A DNA stretch of 64,000 bases, taken from Pedobacter metabolipauper (GTDB taxonomy: Bacteria > Bacteroidota > Bacteroidia > Sphingobacteriales > Sphingobacteriaceae). Below, piece after piece: positions 25,539 through 35,878 of this stretch. Position 1 is the stretch's first letter, and each line of letters opens with the position of its first letter. The stretch is from positions 558,001 to 622,000 of the forward strand of contig NZ_SNYC01000004.1 in the NCBI RefSeq assembly GCF_004362715.1, in the 5' to 3' direction. The position numbers were made by a program, and so were the translations under genes. The notes beneath the pieces are model-generated. The model made no database searches, had not been told where the DNA came from, and saw nothing but the letters and a program-made list of their open reading frames with translations.

Positions 25539-26420
25539 ATGAAAGCATATATATTTCCCGGACAGGGGGCTCAATTCTCTGGCATGGGTAAAGACTTATA
25601 CGAAAATGAGCAAGCTAAAGCTTTGTTTGAGCGGGCGAATGAAATTATTGGCTTCCGGATCAGTGATATCATGTTCTCTGGTTCTGATGATGAGCTAAAG
25701 CAGACTAAAGTTACCCAGCCGGCTATATTTTTACATTCCGTGATCCTGGCGAAAACCCTGGGTGCAGATTTTAAACCGGATATGGTTGCCGGACATTCCC
25801 TGGGCGAGTTTTCTGCCCTTGTTGCCGCATCGGCATTGTCTTTTGAAGACGGTTTAAGACTGGTTATTGCGCGGGCAAATGCAATGCAGAAAGCTTGTGA
25901 GCTGCAGCCTTCTGCTATGGCGGCTATTCTTGGCCTTGCAGATGAAGTGGTTGAAAAGGTTTGTTTAGAAATTGATGAGGTTGTGGTAGCCGCAAATTAC
26001 AACTGTCCGGGACAGATCGTAATCTCCGGAAGTGTTGAAGGCGTTGACATCGCCTGTCAGAAACTGACAGATGCGGGTGCCAAGAGAGCTTTAAAACTAA
26101 ATGTGGGTGGGGCTTTTCATTCTCCGCTAATGGAACCTGCACGTGTTGAATTACAGGAAGCCATTGAAAATGTAACGATACTGCCTCCTGTTTGTCCGAT
26201 CTATCAGAATGTTGACCCTGCTCCGAATACTGATCCCCAGCTGATCAAAGAAAATCTGATCACACAGCTGACCGGAGCCGTTAGATGGACGCAAACTATT
26301 GAACGGATGATTGCTGATGGTGCCTCTGAATTTATTGAGGTTGGCCCTGGAAATGTTTTGCAAGGTTTGGTAAAGAAAGTAGACCGTACCCTCAAAACAA
26401 TTTCGGCATCTTCGATGTAA
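25539..26420 (+). CDS. fabD: Malonyl-CoA:ACP transacylase
   Basis: The 293-residue enzyme loads malonyl groups onto acyl carrier protein for fatty acid synthesis. It has the N-terminal FPGQGAQFSGMG motif, the nucleophile Ser87 in GHSLGE, the malonyl-binding Arg in VIARANAMQ, and His194 in GGAFHSPLM. The length is typical (about 290-310). It appears last in a queD-folE-fabD run before the sensor kinase, which begins 41 bp later. Confidence 0.95.
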   Translation: MKAYIFPGQGAQFSGMGKDLYENEQAKALFERANEIIGFRISDIMFSGSDDELKQTKVTQPAIFLHSVILAKTLGADFKPDMVAGHSLGEFSALVAASALSFEDGLRLVIARANAMQKACELQPSAMAAILGLADEVVEKVCLEIDEVVVAANYNCPGQIVISGSVEGVDIACQKLTDAGAKRALKLNVGGAFHSPLMEPARVELQEAIENVTILPPVCPIYQNVDPAPNTDPQLIKENLITQLTGAVRWTQTIERMIADGASEFIEVGPGNVLQGLVKKVDRTLKTISASSM

Positions 26421-26461
26421 TTACAACAACTATTAATAACCTTTATTAAAAACTGTTTGGC

Positions 26462-29400
26462 GTGAGTATAGGGGGTAAAATCAGGTTCCTTTTATTGATA
26501 TTGGGTATTTGTTGTATTGCTACGGCAATTTCACTAAAGCATTCGATCACAAAAAAGGAATTGCTGAGTTATGAAGCGGAGAAGCTTCAGAAAAACCTTG
26601 CCGCCAACGAACGCCTGGTTTATAACTTTTTAGCTAATAAGAATGAGATTGAAAAGGCCAGACAGTTTCATAAAAACGAAGAATATGGCCTTAACTTCAT
26701 TGAGTTTTACAGGGATAAAGGCATAAATATTTTAACCTATCAGGATGGGGAATTAAAGTTTTGGAGTACCATCAAGGCAATTCCTTCTAATCCCGAACTG
26801 CTTAAGGAAGGTTCTTCTTTTCTGCAGCTGTCCAACGGGCGGTATGAGGTGATTAAAAAAACATCAGGAATATATACCCTGGTGTTTTTAATTGACGTTA
26901 AAACCCAGTACAGCATTGAGAACAAATTTCTCGGGAATGAGATCTCCAGATATATCTCTCAAACCAATGCGCTTGATCTGGCTTCTTTCTCTGATCCGGA
27001 GATCTATAACATTCATGACCTGAATGGGAAACCGCTGTTTGAGGTTAAGCTTAAGCAGGGGTATTCAAAGAGTATTTATTCTACTATAGAAATATGGCTT
27101 TGGGCAATTGGGATCTTTAGTATCTGCTTGTTCTTTAATTCTATTTGTGCCTGGCTGGTTAAAAAGGGACACTTAAATGCGGCCACCTTACTGATCACTG
27201 TTTTCTTTGTAACCATCCGGATCACAGATCTGATGTATGGCTGGTTTAACAGACAGTTTGACCTGTCGTTATTTAATCCTAGTGTTTATGCAGAAAGCTT
27301 TTTTCTGCCTTCTCTTGGCGACCTGCTGCTGAATGTGATTGCGATTACCTGGGTAATGTTGTTTGTTTACACGCACAATGATCAATATAAACTACCTGGC
27401 TGGCTAACCAGAAGTAAGACAGGCGGATTAATTTTCCAGATTATTCTTCTGATCACGTTTGGTGGAATTGCCATCTTATTTGACCAGATCTTTTTTGGCC
27501 TGATCATCAATTCCAAGATCGATTTTGACATTACCAACATCATCAATCTGGGTTGGATCAGCTGGATCAGTATTGTGGTCTTATGTCTTGCCTGGTTTAA
27601 TGTTTACATCATTGCAAGTATTTTTATGCAGCAAACGCTGCAGCTGAATGTAACCAACAGAGAGCGGCTGATCTTATTCTCAGCGGCGGTTATTGGTTAT
27701 TTTGTGTATCGGCTGGAAGTTGGGTTCAGCATCTTTTTTATTGCGTATGCTCTGTTTATTTTTATTCTTGGATGGGACTTCTACGTGCGGAGGAACAAAT
27801 TTTCTATAGGTATTTTTGCATCGTTGTTATTTTGTCTCGCCTTTATCTCTTCGATCAAATACCTGCGCTTTATTGATGAAAAGGAGCGGGGTAACCGCCT
27901 GACTATTGCACAGCGGCTATCTGCAGATGACGTGAAACTAATTACGGCCATTGACAACCTGGAAGCCGATATCTTATCCAATAATTTTGTAATTAATTAT
28001 TTCAAGCAGCCGGCTTTAAGCAGTGTAGTTGAACTTAAGAAGAACATTGAGAAGCAATACCTGGAAAATTACCTGCCTAAGTTTGAATACAACATTTATG
28101 AATACAATAATGTAGATTCTTCGATTGCCGGGCATGATGGTCTGCCCTTAGCATATTTTAAGAACCTGGTAAAATCCGGTTCTGTTAAGGCTTATGATTC
28201 CAATTTCTTTTATCGCCTGAACGATACGTTTGGCTATCAGAATTATTTTGCGATTATCCCTATATTCGACAACATCCGGATCATGGGAACCCTGGTCATT
28301 GTTCTTAAATCACAACCTTACAATTACAAAGGTCAGCTTCCTGAAATACTGGTTGATAAAACCATTAAGAACGATGCAGACTATTCCAGTTATTCAATTG
28401 CATTTTATAAAGACGGGCGCCTAGAAAGCCAAACGGGTAAATACACGTATAAACTAACCACCGCGGGCATGAAATTCCTTCCGGTTCGTGCGCATACTTT
28501 TATTAAGGAGCGGAACCTGGATTATACACACCTGATCTATTCTCCGGAACCGTCAAAAGTAATTATAATCAGTAAGGAGGATGTTTCTTATGTGATCCGC
28601 CTGGCTACACTTTCGTTCTTCTTCCTGGTATTTATCATTTTCTCCGTAACTATTTATACCCTGATCTGGGTCTTAAAAAATATTGATGAGAGCTGGGGCG
28701 GATGGTTTAATATCAACCGTTCATTAATGATCAACGCGAACAAGATCCTGTATAAAACCAGGATCCAGTTTTCTATTGTACTTTCTGTTGTGGCCACCCT
28801 GCTTATTGTTGGCTGGACTACCTATTTCTACATCCGTAAGGAGTACCGTGGGCAGCAGGAAGATTTGATCAAAGAAAAGCTGCGGAAAGTGCAGCAATCG
28901 TATGAAAAGCAAATTGCGAGAACAGGAATCCCGCTTCCGAATGATAAATCTATCAATGACTTTAACCAGTTTGCCGATATCAATTCTGCCTATCTCAATC
29001 TTTTTGATACCAGTGGGGTTTTGATCTTTACGTCTCTGCCTAAAATGTATGATGCAGGGATCTTAACGCGCAGGATGGGCTCTAAAGCATATATCAACTT
29101 AAACAAATTACAGCGGTCGGAATTTATAAATACGCAGGAGAAGATCAATAACCGCTTTGTTTACTCCTCTGCGTATGCTCCGATCCGGGATTCCCAAAAT
29201 GAGACTGTTGCTTACATTGGTGTTCCTTATTATGCGAACGAAGCAGATTATCAAAGTAAAATAGGGGTATTTATCAATACTTTGATCAATATCTACGCCC
29301 TGGTATTTGTTGGAATAGGTATTTTGGCTGTATTTCTGGCCAACCAGATTACCAGTCCGCTTACTTTTATCCAGGACAGCATCCGTAAGACCAAATTAGG

Positions 29401-30187
29401 GCAAAAGAACCAACCCATACTTTGGTCCAGACATGATGAGATCGGCTCGCTCATTAAAGAATACAACAAGATGATTGCTGCCCTTGACGACAGTGCCGTT
29501 AAGCTGGCCAGATCTGAACGTGAAAGTGCATGGAGAGAGATGGCCAAACAGGTTGCTCATGAGATCAAGAACCCATTGACGCCTTTAAAGCTTGGTGTTC
29601 AGCTGCTGGAGAAATCCTGGAAGGAAAAAGATCCTAATTTTGAGCAGAAGTTTGAGCGCTTTAATAAGTCATTTATTGAACAGATCGATAGCTTGTCGAC
29701 GATTGCATCCGAATTCTCCAATTTTGCTAAAATGCCGGATACGAAGCTGGAAAAACTGGATCTGGTTCCTATTATTGAGCAGGCCAGGAATGTGTTTACC
29801 AATTCAGAGGAGGTAGAGATCTATATTCTTAATAAGGCGACCGTTGAGGTTTTAATTATGGGTGATAAAGACCAGCTGTTAAGAACCTTTAATAATCTGC
29901 TAAAGAATGCGATAGAGGCTGCAAGTGAAACCGATAAATGCCTGATCAAGATCAAGATCTTCAACGATGATGAACGCGTATACATTGAAGTAGATGATAA
30001 TGGAAAAGGAATTGACACGGCATTGCAGCAAAAGATCTTTGTTCCTAATTTTACTACAAAATCTTCTGGTACGGGATTGGGCCTGGCATTTGTGAAACAA
30101 GCGGTAGAGAATGCCGGTGGTACAGTAGCGTTCGAATCCCTTATTAATGTCGGGACCACATTTTACATTAGTTTCCCGCTATCTTAA
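26462..30187 (+). CDS. Very large multi-pass sensor histidine kinase, NtrY-like core
   Basis: The 1241-residue protein starts at GTG 26462. Hydrophobic segments lie at about 8-25, 211-231, 240-256, 285-303, 322-341, 365-388, 402-440 and 449-465, then 715-737, 770-790 and 940-962, giving three extracytoplasmic regions (26-210, 470-714, 791-939). A HAMP-like linker precedes the kinase: His1033 in VAHEIKNPLTPLK, N-box NNLLKNAIEA (1144-1153), G1 DDNGKGID and G2 GTGLGL (1203-1208). The VAHEIKNPLTPL sequence is NtrY-like. No response regulator is adjacent. The input signal is unknown. Its size is far above the usual 400-750 residues. Confidence 0.88.
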   Translation: MSIGGKIRFLLLILGICCIATAISLKHSITKKELLSYEAEKLQKNLAANERLVYNFLANKNEIEKARQFHKNEEYGLNFIEFYRDKGINILTYQDGELKFWSTIKAIPSNPELLKEGSSFLQLSNGRYEVIKKTSGIYTLVFLIDVKTQYSIENKFLGNEISRYISQTNALDLASFSDPEIYNIHDLNGKPLFEVKLKQGYSKSIYSTIEIWLWAIGIFSICLFFNSICAWLVKKGHLNAATLLITVFFVTIRITDLMYGWFNRQFDLSLFNPSVYAESFFLPSLGDLLLNVIAITWVMLFVYTHNDQYKLPGWLTRSKTGGLIFQIILLITFGGIAILFDQIFFGLIINSKIDFDITNIINLGWISWISIVVLCLAWFNVYIIASIFMQQTLQLNVTNRERLILFSAAVIGYFVYRLEVGFSIFFIAYALFIFILGWDFYVRRNKFSIGIFASLLFCLAFISSIKYLRFIDEKERGNRLTIAQRLSADDVKLITAIDNLEADILSNNFVINYFKQPALSSVVELKKNIEKQYLENYLPKFEYNIYEYNNVDSSIAGHDGLPLAYFKNLVKSGSVKAYDSNFFYRLNDTFGYQNYFAIIPIFDNIRIMGTLVIVLKSQPYNYKGQLPEILVDKTIKNDADYSSYSIAFYKDGRLESQTGKYTYKLTTAGMKFLPVRAHTFIKERNLDYTHLIYSPEPSKVIIISKEDVSYVIRLATLSFFFLVFIIFSVTIYTLIWVLKNIDESWGGWFNINRSLMINANKILYKTRIQFSIVLSVVATLLIVGWTTYFYIRKEYRGQQEDLIKEKLRKVQQSYEKQIARTGIPLPNDKSINDFNQFADINSAYLNLFDTSGVLIFTSLPKMYDAGILTRRMGSKAYINLNKLQRSEFINTQEKINNRFVYSSAYAPIRDSQNETVAYIGVPYYANEADYQSKIGVFINTLINIYALVFVGIGILAVFLANQITSPLTFIQDSIRKTKLGQKNQPILWSRHDEIGSLIKEYNKMIAALDDSAVKLARSERESAWREMAKQVAHEIKNPLTPLKLGVQLLEKSWKEKDPNFEQKFERFNKSFIEQIDSLSTIASEFSNFAKMPDTKLEKLDLVPIIEQARNVFTNSEEVEIYILNKATVEVLIMGDKDQLLRTFNNLLKNAIEAASETDKCLIKIKIFNDDERVYIEVDDNGKGIDTALQQKIFVPNFTTKSSGTGLGLAFVKQAVENAGGTVAFESLINVGTTFYISFPLS

Positions 30188-30194
30188 ATCCGGA

Positions 30195-31103
30195 CTATTT
30201 TAAAATAATTTCGGCCCTACCCATGGTAAAGCCGTCCGCATAGAGTATGATCGAATACTGCCCCTTTATAAACTTGTTTGGATTTATCCAGTCCATCGAA
30301 TAGGATGTATTATCGTCGTTGAATGAAATGGATGTAGATGAGCTGTATTGCATCTCCTGTCCGTCTGCCTGAAACATATTGTCGCTGTCAGCGATCAGGT
30401 TTCCGGCGGGATCAAATACACGCAGATAAATTTTATGGTAATCTTTTTTAGCCAGCTGATTTGGAACGATGTCAAAGCTTACTATCAGCTTTTTTGCTGT
30501 TCCAGCCTTGGTAACTACTATATTTTTTCCGCTGTTCTTTACTTTATAAGCGGTAATACCAACATTTGATGCTTTTAATGCGGAGCCTGTCTTTACTTTT
30601 TCATTCAGTTCAGCATTTTTTTTTGTAAGCTCCTCTGTATTGCGGCCAGCATTATTCACGTAAGCCTGAAGGCTATCTACCTCTGTTTTCAGATCGGAAT
30701 TTTCTCCTTCCAGCTTCAGGATCTTTTCACTGTAGCTTTTAACAAATTCTTTAAGTACCCGGATCTCTTTTTTTGCATCTTCAAGCTGTTCCTTGGTTAA
30801 TACACCTTGCTGTAAGGCTATTTTTAACTGGGATATCTTCTCCCGTGCCTGATTTTGTTCTGCGAGCAGCTTTTCGCTTAAAGAAACATTGAGGTTATTT
30901 ACGTTATCCAGCTCAACTTCAATTTTTTCTACTTCGAGCTGTAACCGGTCTTTTTCTGTGCTTACACTAACAAATCGCTTTGTTTCGTGTTTATCCTTAA
31001 AAAAAAGATAGGCATTTGTACCTAATAATGCAGCAATTACAACAACCAGGAAATAAATCTTATTGCGGTCTCCTTTGTTTACTAAATTATTTTGTACGGA
31101 CAT
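30195..31103 (-). CDS. Membrane-anchored coiled-coil protein of unknown function
   Basis: The 302-residue protein has a short cytoplasmic start (MSVQNNLVNKGDRNK), one transmembrane helix (about 16-33), then a long coiled coil (about 40-175) rich in Leu, Glu and Lys at heptad spacing, and a C-terminal beta domain (about 185-302) with KLIVSFDIVPNQLAKKDYHK and IYLRVFDPAGNLIAD. I start at ATG 31101-31103; the longer frame from 31187 has no support. It ends 7 bp after the kinase gene, convergently. I do not recognise the family; a periplasmic structural or scaffolding role is a guess. Confidence 0.6.
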   Translation of the reverse strand: MSVQNNLVNKGDRNKIYFLVVVIAALLGTNAYLFFKDKHETKRFVSVSTEKDRLQLEVEKIEVELDNVNNLNVSLSEKLLAEQNQAREKISQLKIALQQGVLTKEQLEDAKKEIRVLKEFVKSYSEKILKLEGENSDLKTEVDSLQAYVNNAGRNTEELTKKNAELNEKVKTGSALKASNVGITAYKVKNSGKNIVVTKAGTAKKLIVSFDIVPNQLAKKDYHKIYLRVFDPAGNLIADSDNMFQADGQEMQYSSSTSISFNDDNTSYSMDWINPNKFIKGQYSIILYADGFTMGRAEIILK

Positions 31104-31286
31104 TATTCTAAATCTTATCTTTAAGTTAAAGGGCGAACATAAATAAAAATATGACAATTGGTAAAAAAAACATTCAATTTGTATCACACTTTGAAAAAAA
31201 TCGTTTATTTGCTAGTATCAGAGACCTGATTGTTCACTGAAACACACACAAGAAACCAAATTTTATTTTATCCCAAATTAAAAAGA

Positions 31287-32840
31287 ATGCTTAAACAAAC
31301 TCTTTATACCCTATTAATAGCCTTAATACTGCCTATTGCCTCATTTTCGCAAAATACATCAAAAATTGCTCCAAAAAGAGAATTTAGAGGTGTTTGGGTA
31401 GCTACTGTAGCCAATATCGACTGGCCATCGAAGCCTGGCCTTAGTGTTGACAGACAGAAGCAGGAACTTATTGGGCTGTTGGAACAGCATAAAGCAAATG
31501 GGATGAATGCGATCATGCTGCAGGTTAGGCCTGCTGCAGATGCTTTCTATGCGAAATCAAGAGAACCGTGGAGCCAGTGGCTGATGGGTAAGCAGGGACT
31601 GGCTCCAGCTCCGGGTTATGACCCTTTGGAGTTTGCAATTAAAGAGGCCCATTTTAGAGGTATGGAGCTTCATGCGTGGTTTAATCCCTATAGGGCTACC
31701 AATAGTGCTAATGCGGTTCTGGATGAAGGACATATGTTTAAAAAACGTCCTGATCTGTTTTTTACTTACGCTGGTAAGAAGCAGTTTGACCCCGGTTTGC
31801 CTGAAGTTAGGGAATATATTGTACAGGTTATCCTCGATGTTGTTAAAGGGTATGACGTAGATGGGATCCATTTTGATGATTATTTTTATCCATATCCTGT
31901 TTCCGGACAAAAGATCAACGATGCGAATACCTTCAGTAAATATCCGAACGGTTTTACCAATCTGAACGACTGGCGGAGAAATAATGTTGACTTACTGATT
32001 GAACAGCTGGATGACAGCATCCACCACTATAAGAAATATGTTAAGTTCGGAATCAGTCCTTTCGGGATTTGGAGAAATAGGTCTGAAGATGTCCTGGGCT
32101 CTGCAACCAATGGCTTATCGAATTATAGCGAGTTGTATGCTGATTCCAGGAAATGGGTTAAAGAGGGCTGGGTAGACTATATCAATCCACAGGTTTACTT
32201 TAGCTTTACGCGTAAAGCAGCGCAATTTGATACTTTGGTAAACTGGTGGAGCAACAATGCGTTTGGAAGGCACCTTTATATTGGTCAGGCTGCGTACCTG
32301 ATGAACCAGAAGATGGAAGCAGCCTGGAGCCTGCCTAACCAGATTCCGGACCAGGTAAGGTACATCCGGAACAATACCCGGGTGCAGGGAAGTATATACT
32401 TTAGCTCCAAGTCATTTTCTACCATTGCACGTGCTGCCGGTGATTCCTTGAAAAATGACCTGTATAAATACCCTTCTCTGCCTCCTCAAATGCCCTGGCT
32501 GGACGACATTATACCAAATCCGCCTTTGCAGTTTGTTGCTGATGCGATGAATGATGGGGTTCACCTAAAGTGGTTAAAGCCATTGCGGGCCAAAGACGGG
32601 GAAACGGCTTCCGGTTATGTAATTTACCGGTTTGAAGAAGGAGAGAAGATAGAGGTCTTAAATCCTAAGCATATTTTAAGGATCAGCTTTGAAGAATTTA
32701 CTTCTTTTATTGATACCGATGTAGAAAAGGGAAAACGATACAATTACCTGGTTACTGCACTAGACCGGTTAAAGAACGAGAGTGAGCCCAGCGGGCCGGT
32801 AGGGGTTCAGGTCAGGGAGATCTCCTCTCCTGAAAAATAA
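31287..32840 (+). CDS. DigH-like glycosyl hydrolase (GHL10 / DUF187)
   Basis: The 517-residue protein has a signal peptide (LKQTLYTLLIALILPIASFSQ) and a TIM-barrel domain beginning KREFRGVWVATVANIDWPS. MNAIMLQVRPAADAFY, HAWFNPYRA, DGIHFDDYFYPYP and WVDYINPQVYFS are GHL10 hallmarks. The E. coli relative DigH cuts glycan strands of peptidoglycan lacking stem peptides. The C-terminal 100 residues look like a fibronectin-III-type domain. The start is ATG 31287, which places the signal peptide first. It precedes, convergently, the M16 gene. The proximity to anmK and nagB suggests cell-wall sugar metabolism. Confidence 0.85.
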   Translation: MLKQTLYTLLIALILPIASFSQNTSKIAPKREFRGVWVATVANIDWPSKPGLSVDRQKQELIGLLEQHKANGMNAIMLQVRPAADAFYAKSREPWSQWLMGKQGLAPAPGYDPLEFAIKEAHFRGMELHAWFNPYRATNSANAVLDEGHMFKKRPDLFFTYAGKKQFDPGLPEVREYIVQVILDVVKGYDVDGIHFDDYFYPYPVSGQKINDANTFSKYPNGFTNLNDWRRNNVDLLIEQLDDSIHHYKKYVKFGISPFGIWRNRSEDVLGSATNGLSNYSELYADSRKWVKEGWVDYINPQVYFSFTRKAAQFDTLVNWWSNNAFGRHLYIGQAAYLMNQKMEAAWSLPNQIPDQVRYIRNNTRVQGSIYFSSKSFSTIARAAGDSLKNDLYKYPSLPPQMPWLDDIIPNPPLQFVADAMNDGVHLKWLKPLRAKDGETASGYVIYRFEEGEKIEVLNPKHILRISFEEFTSFIDTDVEKGKRYNYLVTALDRLKNESEPSGPVGVQVREISSPEK

Positions 32841-32860
32841 GGATCAGCTAAAATTAAGAA

Positions 32861-32902
32861 TTACTAAAGAAGGCCGCTAAATTTAGCGGCCTTCTTTAGT
32901 AA
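32861..32902. terminator. Strong bidirectional terminator
   Basis: TTACTAAAGAAGGCCGCTAA (32861-32880) is perfectly inverted at 32883-32902 with a 2-nt centre: a 42-bp inverted repeat. The lower stem carries A-rich and T-rich arms, so it can terminate both the digH-like gene and the convergent M16 gene. Confidence 0.85.
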
Positions 32903-32926
32903 ACGGTATAACTTTGACTTATATTC

Positions 32927-35794
32927 TTATTTCTTTTGCGGCATAAGCACCAAACGGATATAGTTGTCTTCCGTTAAATATTTCTGTGCGCTTGCTTTGG
33001 TAGACTCAACAGATATGGCATCCAATCTCTGTTTATCTGTTAAGAGCTGATCCAGACTATCGCCGTTTTGCAAGCGGTTGGTTAGATAGCTTAACCAGTA
33101 ATTGTTATTGCGCAGACTCAACTCATGCTGGCGCTGTTCTTCTGATTTAAACTTACTGATATCGTCTGCAGTAGCTCCGTTGGTTTTGATCTTGCTGATC
33201 TCATCTAATGCGGCTGCAACCAATTTATCTACGTTTGCTGTAGCACAACTAAATGAGATGTTAAAGTAGTAATGTGCATTTGGATATTTCTCAACGCTAA
33301 GACCTACCTGCGGGCTATAAACTCCGCTTTCTTTTTCACGCAGGCGCTCCAGGATCTTAATTTCCAGGGCCGCCTTCAATGCATCCAGCTGTATGTTGTT
33401 TTCTGCGTTGAAAATGTAATCGCCATGGATATACAATTCTACAGCTGCTTTATCCTCAAGCCCCTTATAAACCGTTTTGCTTATTTTTCCGTTAGGTGGT
33501 CTTACTCCATTGTCAGCATAGTTTTGTTTTTTAGCCGCCGCCGGCAAACTCGCCAGATAGGTTTCAATGAATGGTTTGATCGTGGTGACATCAAATGCAC
33601 CTACGATTACAAATGTTTGCTCTGAGGCATCTGCAAAGCGGTCTTTGTAAAATGCGTAGGCCTTGTCTAACGAGACGTTATTCAGATCTGCTGCTTTTAT
33701 TGGCATTCCGCGTTTGTGGTACGAAGACAGAACGGCCTGTACTGTATCGGCAAATACACTACTTGGGTTTGCATCCTTATTCTCCAGGATCACTTTATAA
33801 TCACTAATGTTCTTATTGAAGATCTCTGTATCCTTTCTGGGGTTGGTTGCATAGGCATAGACCATTTGAAATGCAGTTTCCAGATCTTTTGGAGACGCAC
33901 TTCCGCTAAATCCCTGGTAAAGATCGCTCACATACGCGCCGGCCCTTCCTGTATTTCCTGCCAGAAGTTTGTTTAACTGTGTTGGGTTAAATGCACCTAC
34001 ACCACTTTCTGGTATGATACTAACCATCTGGGCAGATTCGTAATCTGCATCTGCAGCCAGGGAAAGTCCGCCTTTAGAAAAGGAACTGAAAATGATCTGA
34101 TCGTTTTTAAAGTCCGTTGGTTTCAGCAATACCTTTATGCCGTTACTGAGGGTAAGTTCAGTTACACCTATTGCCGCTATCTTTGTTTCTGAAACGATTT
34201 TTCCAGCTACTGGTTTTGTTTCCAGCAATGGTTTATTTACCGAATTGTCTACATATGCTGTTACTCCATTGCTTGCATTTTTCAATGCGATGACTAGCTG
34301 GGCTTCTGTTGGTAAGGTTGCCTTGTCTTTTTCCGGGGCCTGCACTACAATGATTTGATTTTCTCTGGTGATCAGTGTTTTTGCAAGTGCGTTGATCTCC
34401 TGAAGCGTAATGCTTGCAACTGCTTTCTGCGTCTCTGCATATTTAAAGTCAATAGAGGGGATGCTGCTTCCGGTTAAGAAGTTGTTTAAGTATTGCTGAA
34501 CGAAGCTGGAAGATGGTGTTTTATCTTTCTCCTTAAACTGCTTCTCATTACCTGCCAAAATGTTCTTTTTGGTTACATCTACTTCGGATTGGACGAAGCC
34601 AAATTTGCTGATGCGCTCATTTTCTGCAAGTGCAGCGGTAAATGACTTTTCAAGTTCAGCTCCGGATTTTGCAGCTACTACAGTTTGAAATGCGTTTATC
34701 CCGCTTACTAAACCTCCCTGGTATGGTCCATAGGTGCTTTGTGCAAATAGGAAGGGTGCTGTTCCTTTTTGAAGGATTTCTTGAAAACGCGCACCGATCA
34801 TGCTGTTGATCATTGAGTACATCAGTTGTTTTTTATAATCTGCTGTGGTTGAAGTTGCGGTGCTGCCACGTTGTTTGTACATCATCATGGCTACGTTATA
34901 TGGCTGCTCCGGATCGGTGATGATCTTTACAAGCGGTTCTTTGTTATCCGGAAGGTCATATTTTAAACGTGGTCTTGGACTTGCAGGATTTGTAAGGTCA
35001 GAGAAATTAGCTTTTATCAGTTGTTCCACCTCATTTACATCAAAATCACCAACTGCAATTACGCTTTGCAAATTAGGTCTGTACCAGTCTTTGTAGAAAC
35101 TTTTGATCTTATCGTGCGTAAAAGATTGTAAAATGTCTATTTTACCAATAGGCAGGCGGTTTTCATAACGGGATCCTTTTAACAGCAGGGGCAGCAATTG
35201 TTTACTGATGCGCTCCTGTGCATTTTTTCCACGCTGACGATCTTCTTCAATGATCACTCCACGCTCTTTGTCAATCTCGTCACCTTCCATGATCACCTTT
35301 CCAGCCCAGTTGGCCAGTATTTTAAAGCCTGTTTTAAACAGTTCAGCACTATCTGTAGGGATTGGCAGCTGGTAGACCGTTTGATCGAATCCGGTATATG
35401 CATTTAAATCGGCACCGAAACGAACACCTGCTTTTTGAAGGTAATTGATCATTTCATTTTTAGGAAAGTCTTTGGTACCGTTAAAGGCCATGTGCTCTGT
35501 AAAGTGCGCCAGCCCCTGCTGGTTGTCTTCTTCCATTAAAGAACCGATCCGTGTGGCCAGATACAGCTCTGCCCTGTTCTTTGGCTCACTATTCTTGCGG
35601 ATATAATAGGTTAACCCATTGGCTAGTTTGCCAATTTTTACATTTGGATCGTTCGGGATCAACGTACCATTTGTTTTCTTTGCTGTTGTGGCAGCAGGTT
35701 TTTTGGTTGCAACTGGTTTTTTCTGTGCGTAAGCCGGGCCGTCTATAGCCAGATATGCTAAAAATCCAATTGCGAGGATGTTAATTTTTTTCAT
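32927..35794 (-). CDS. M16 family zinc metallopeptidase (pitrilysin-like)
   Basis: The 955-residue protein has a signal peptide (KKINILAIGFLAYLAIDGPAYAQ), a Lys/Pro/Ala-rich linker (25-45), and two M16 halves. The N-terminal half has the inverted zinc motif HFTEH (97-101) in GLAHFTEHMAFNGTKDFPKNEM, with the distal Glu in the ERGVIIEEDRQR region. The C-terminal half (from about 560) lacks the motif, as in other M16 proteins. It likely degrades peptides in the periplasm. I start at ATG 35794 rather than 35848. No accessory gene is in the same operon except, upstream, a NagX-like gene 84 bp away. Confidence 0.9.
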   Translation of the reverse strand: MKKINILAIGFLAYLAIDGPAYAQKKPVATKKPAATTAKKTNGTLIPNDPNVKIGKLANGLTYYIRKNSEPKNRAELYLATRIGSLMEEDNQQGLAHFTEHMAFNGTKDFPKNEMINYLQKAGVRFGADLNAYTGFDQTVYQLPIPTDSAELFKTGFKILANWAGKVIMEGDEIDKERGVIIEEDRQRGKNAQERISKQLLPLLLKGSRYENRLPIGKIDILQSFTHDKIKSFYKDWYRPNLQSVIAVGDFDVNEVEQLIKANFSDLTNPASPRPRLKYDLPDNKEPLVKIITDPEQPYNVAMMMYKQRGSTATSTTADYKKQLMYSMINSMIGARFQEILQKGTAPFLFAQSTYGPYQGGLVSGINAFQTVVAAKSGAELEKSFTAALAENERISKFGFVQSEVDVTKKNILAGNEKQFKEKDKTPSSSFVQQYLNNFLTGSSIPSIDFKYAETQKAVASITLQEINALAKTLITRENQIIVVQAPEKDKATLPTEAQLVIALKNASNGVTAYVDNSVNKPLLETKPVAGKIVSETKIAAIGVTELTLSNGIKVLLKPTDFKNDQIIFSSFSKGGLSLAADADYESAQMVSIIPESGVGAFNPTQLNKLLAGNTGRAGAYVSDLYQGFSGSASPKDLETAFQMVYAYATNPRKDTEIFNKNISDYKVILENKDANPSSVFADTVQAVLSSYHKRGMPIKAADLNNVSLDKAYAFYKDRFADASEQTFVIVGAFDVTTIKPFIETYLASLPAAAKKQNYADNGVRPPNGKISKTVYKGLEDKAAVELYIHGDYIFNAENNIQLDALKAALEIKILERLREKESGVYSPQVGLSVEKYPNAHYYFNISFSCATANVDKLVAAALDEISKIKTNGATADDISKFKSEEQRQHELSLRNNNYWLSYLTNRLQNGDSLDQLLTDKQRLDAISVESTKASAQKYLTEDNYIRLVLMPQKK

Positions 35795-35878
35795 CTGTTT
35801 ATAATTTGTTTTTATCTGTGATGAAGCGATCAGGATGTTGATCCGCATTTCATCTGTAAATAAGTTAGTGGGATAAAA

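Noticed and set aside
33272..33976. Several plus-strand frames over the M16 gene
   Set aside because: They are antisense shadows of a gene with clear M16 motifs.
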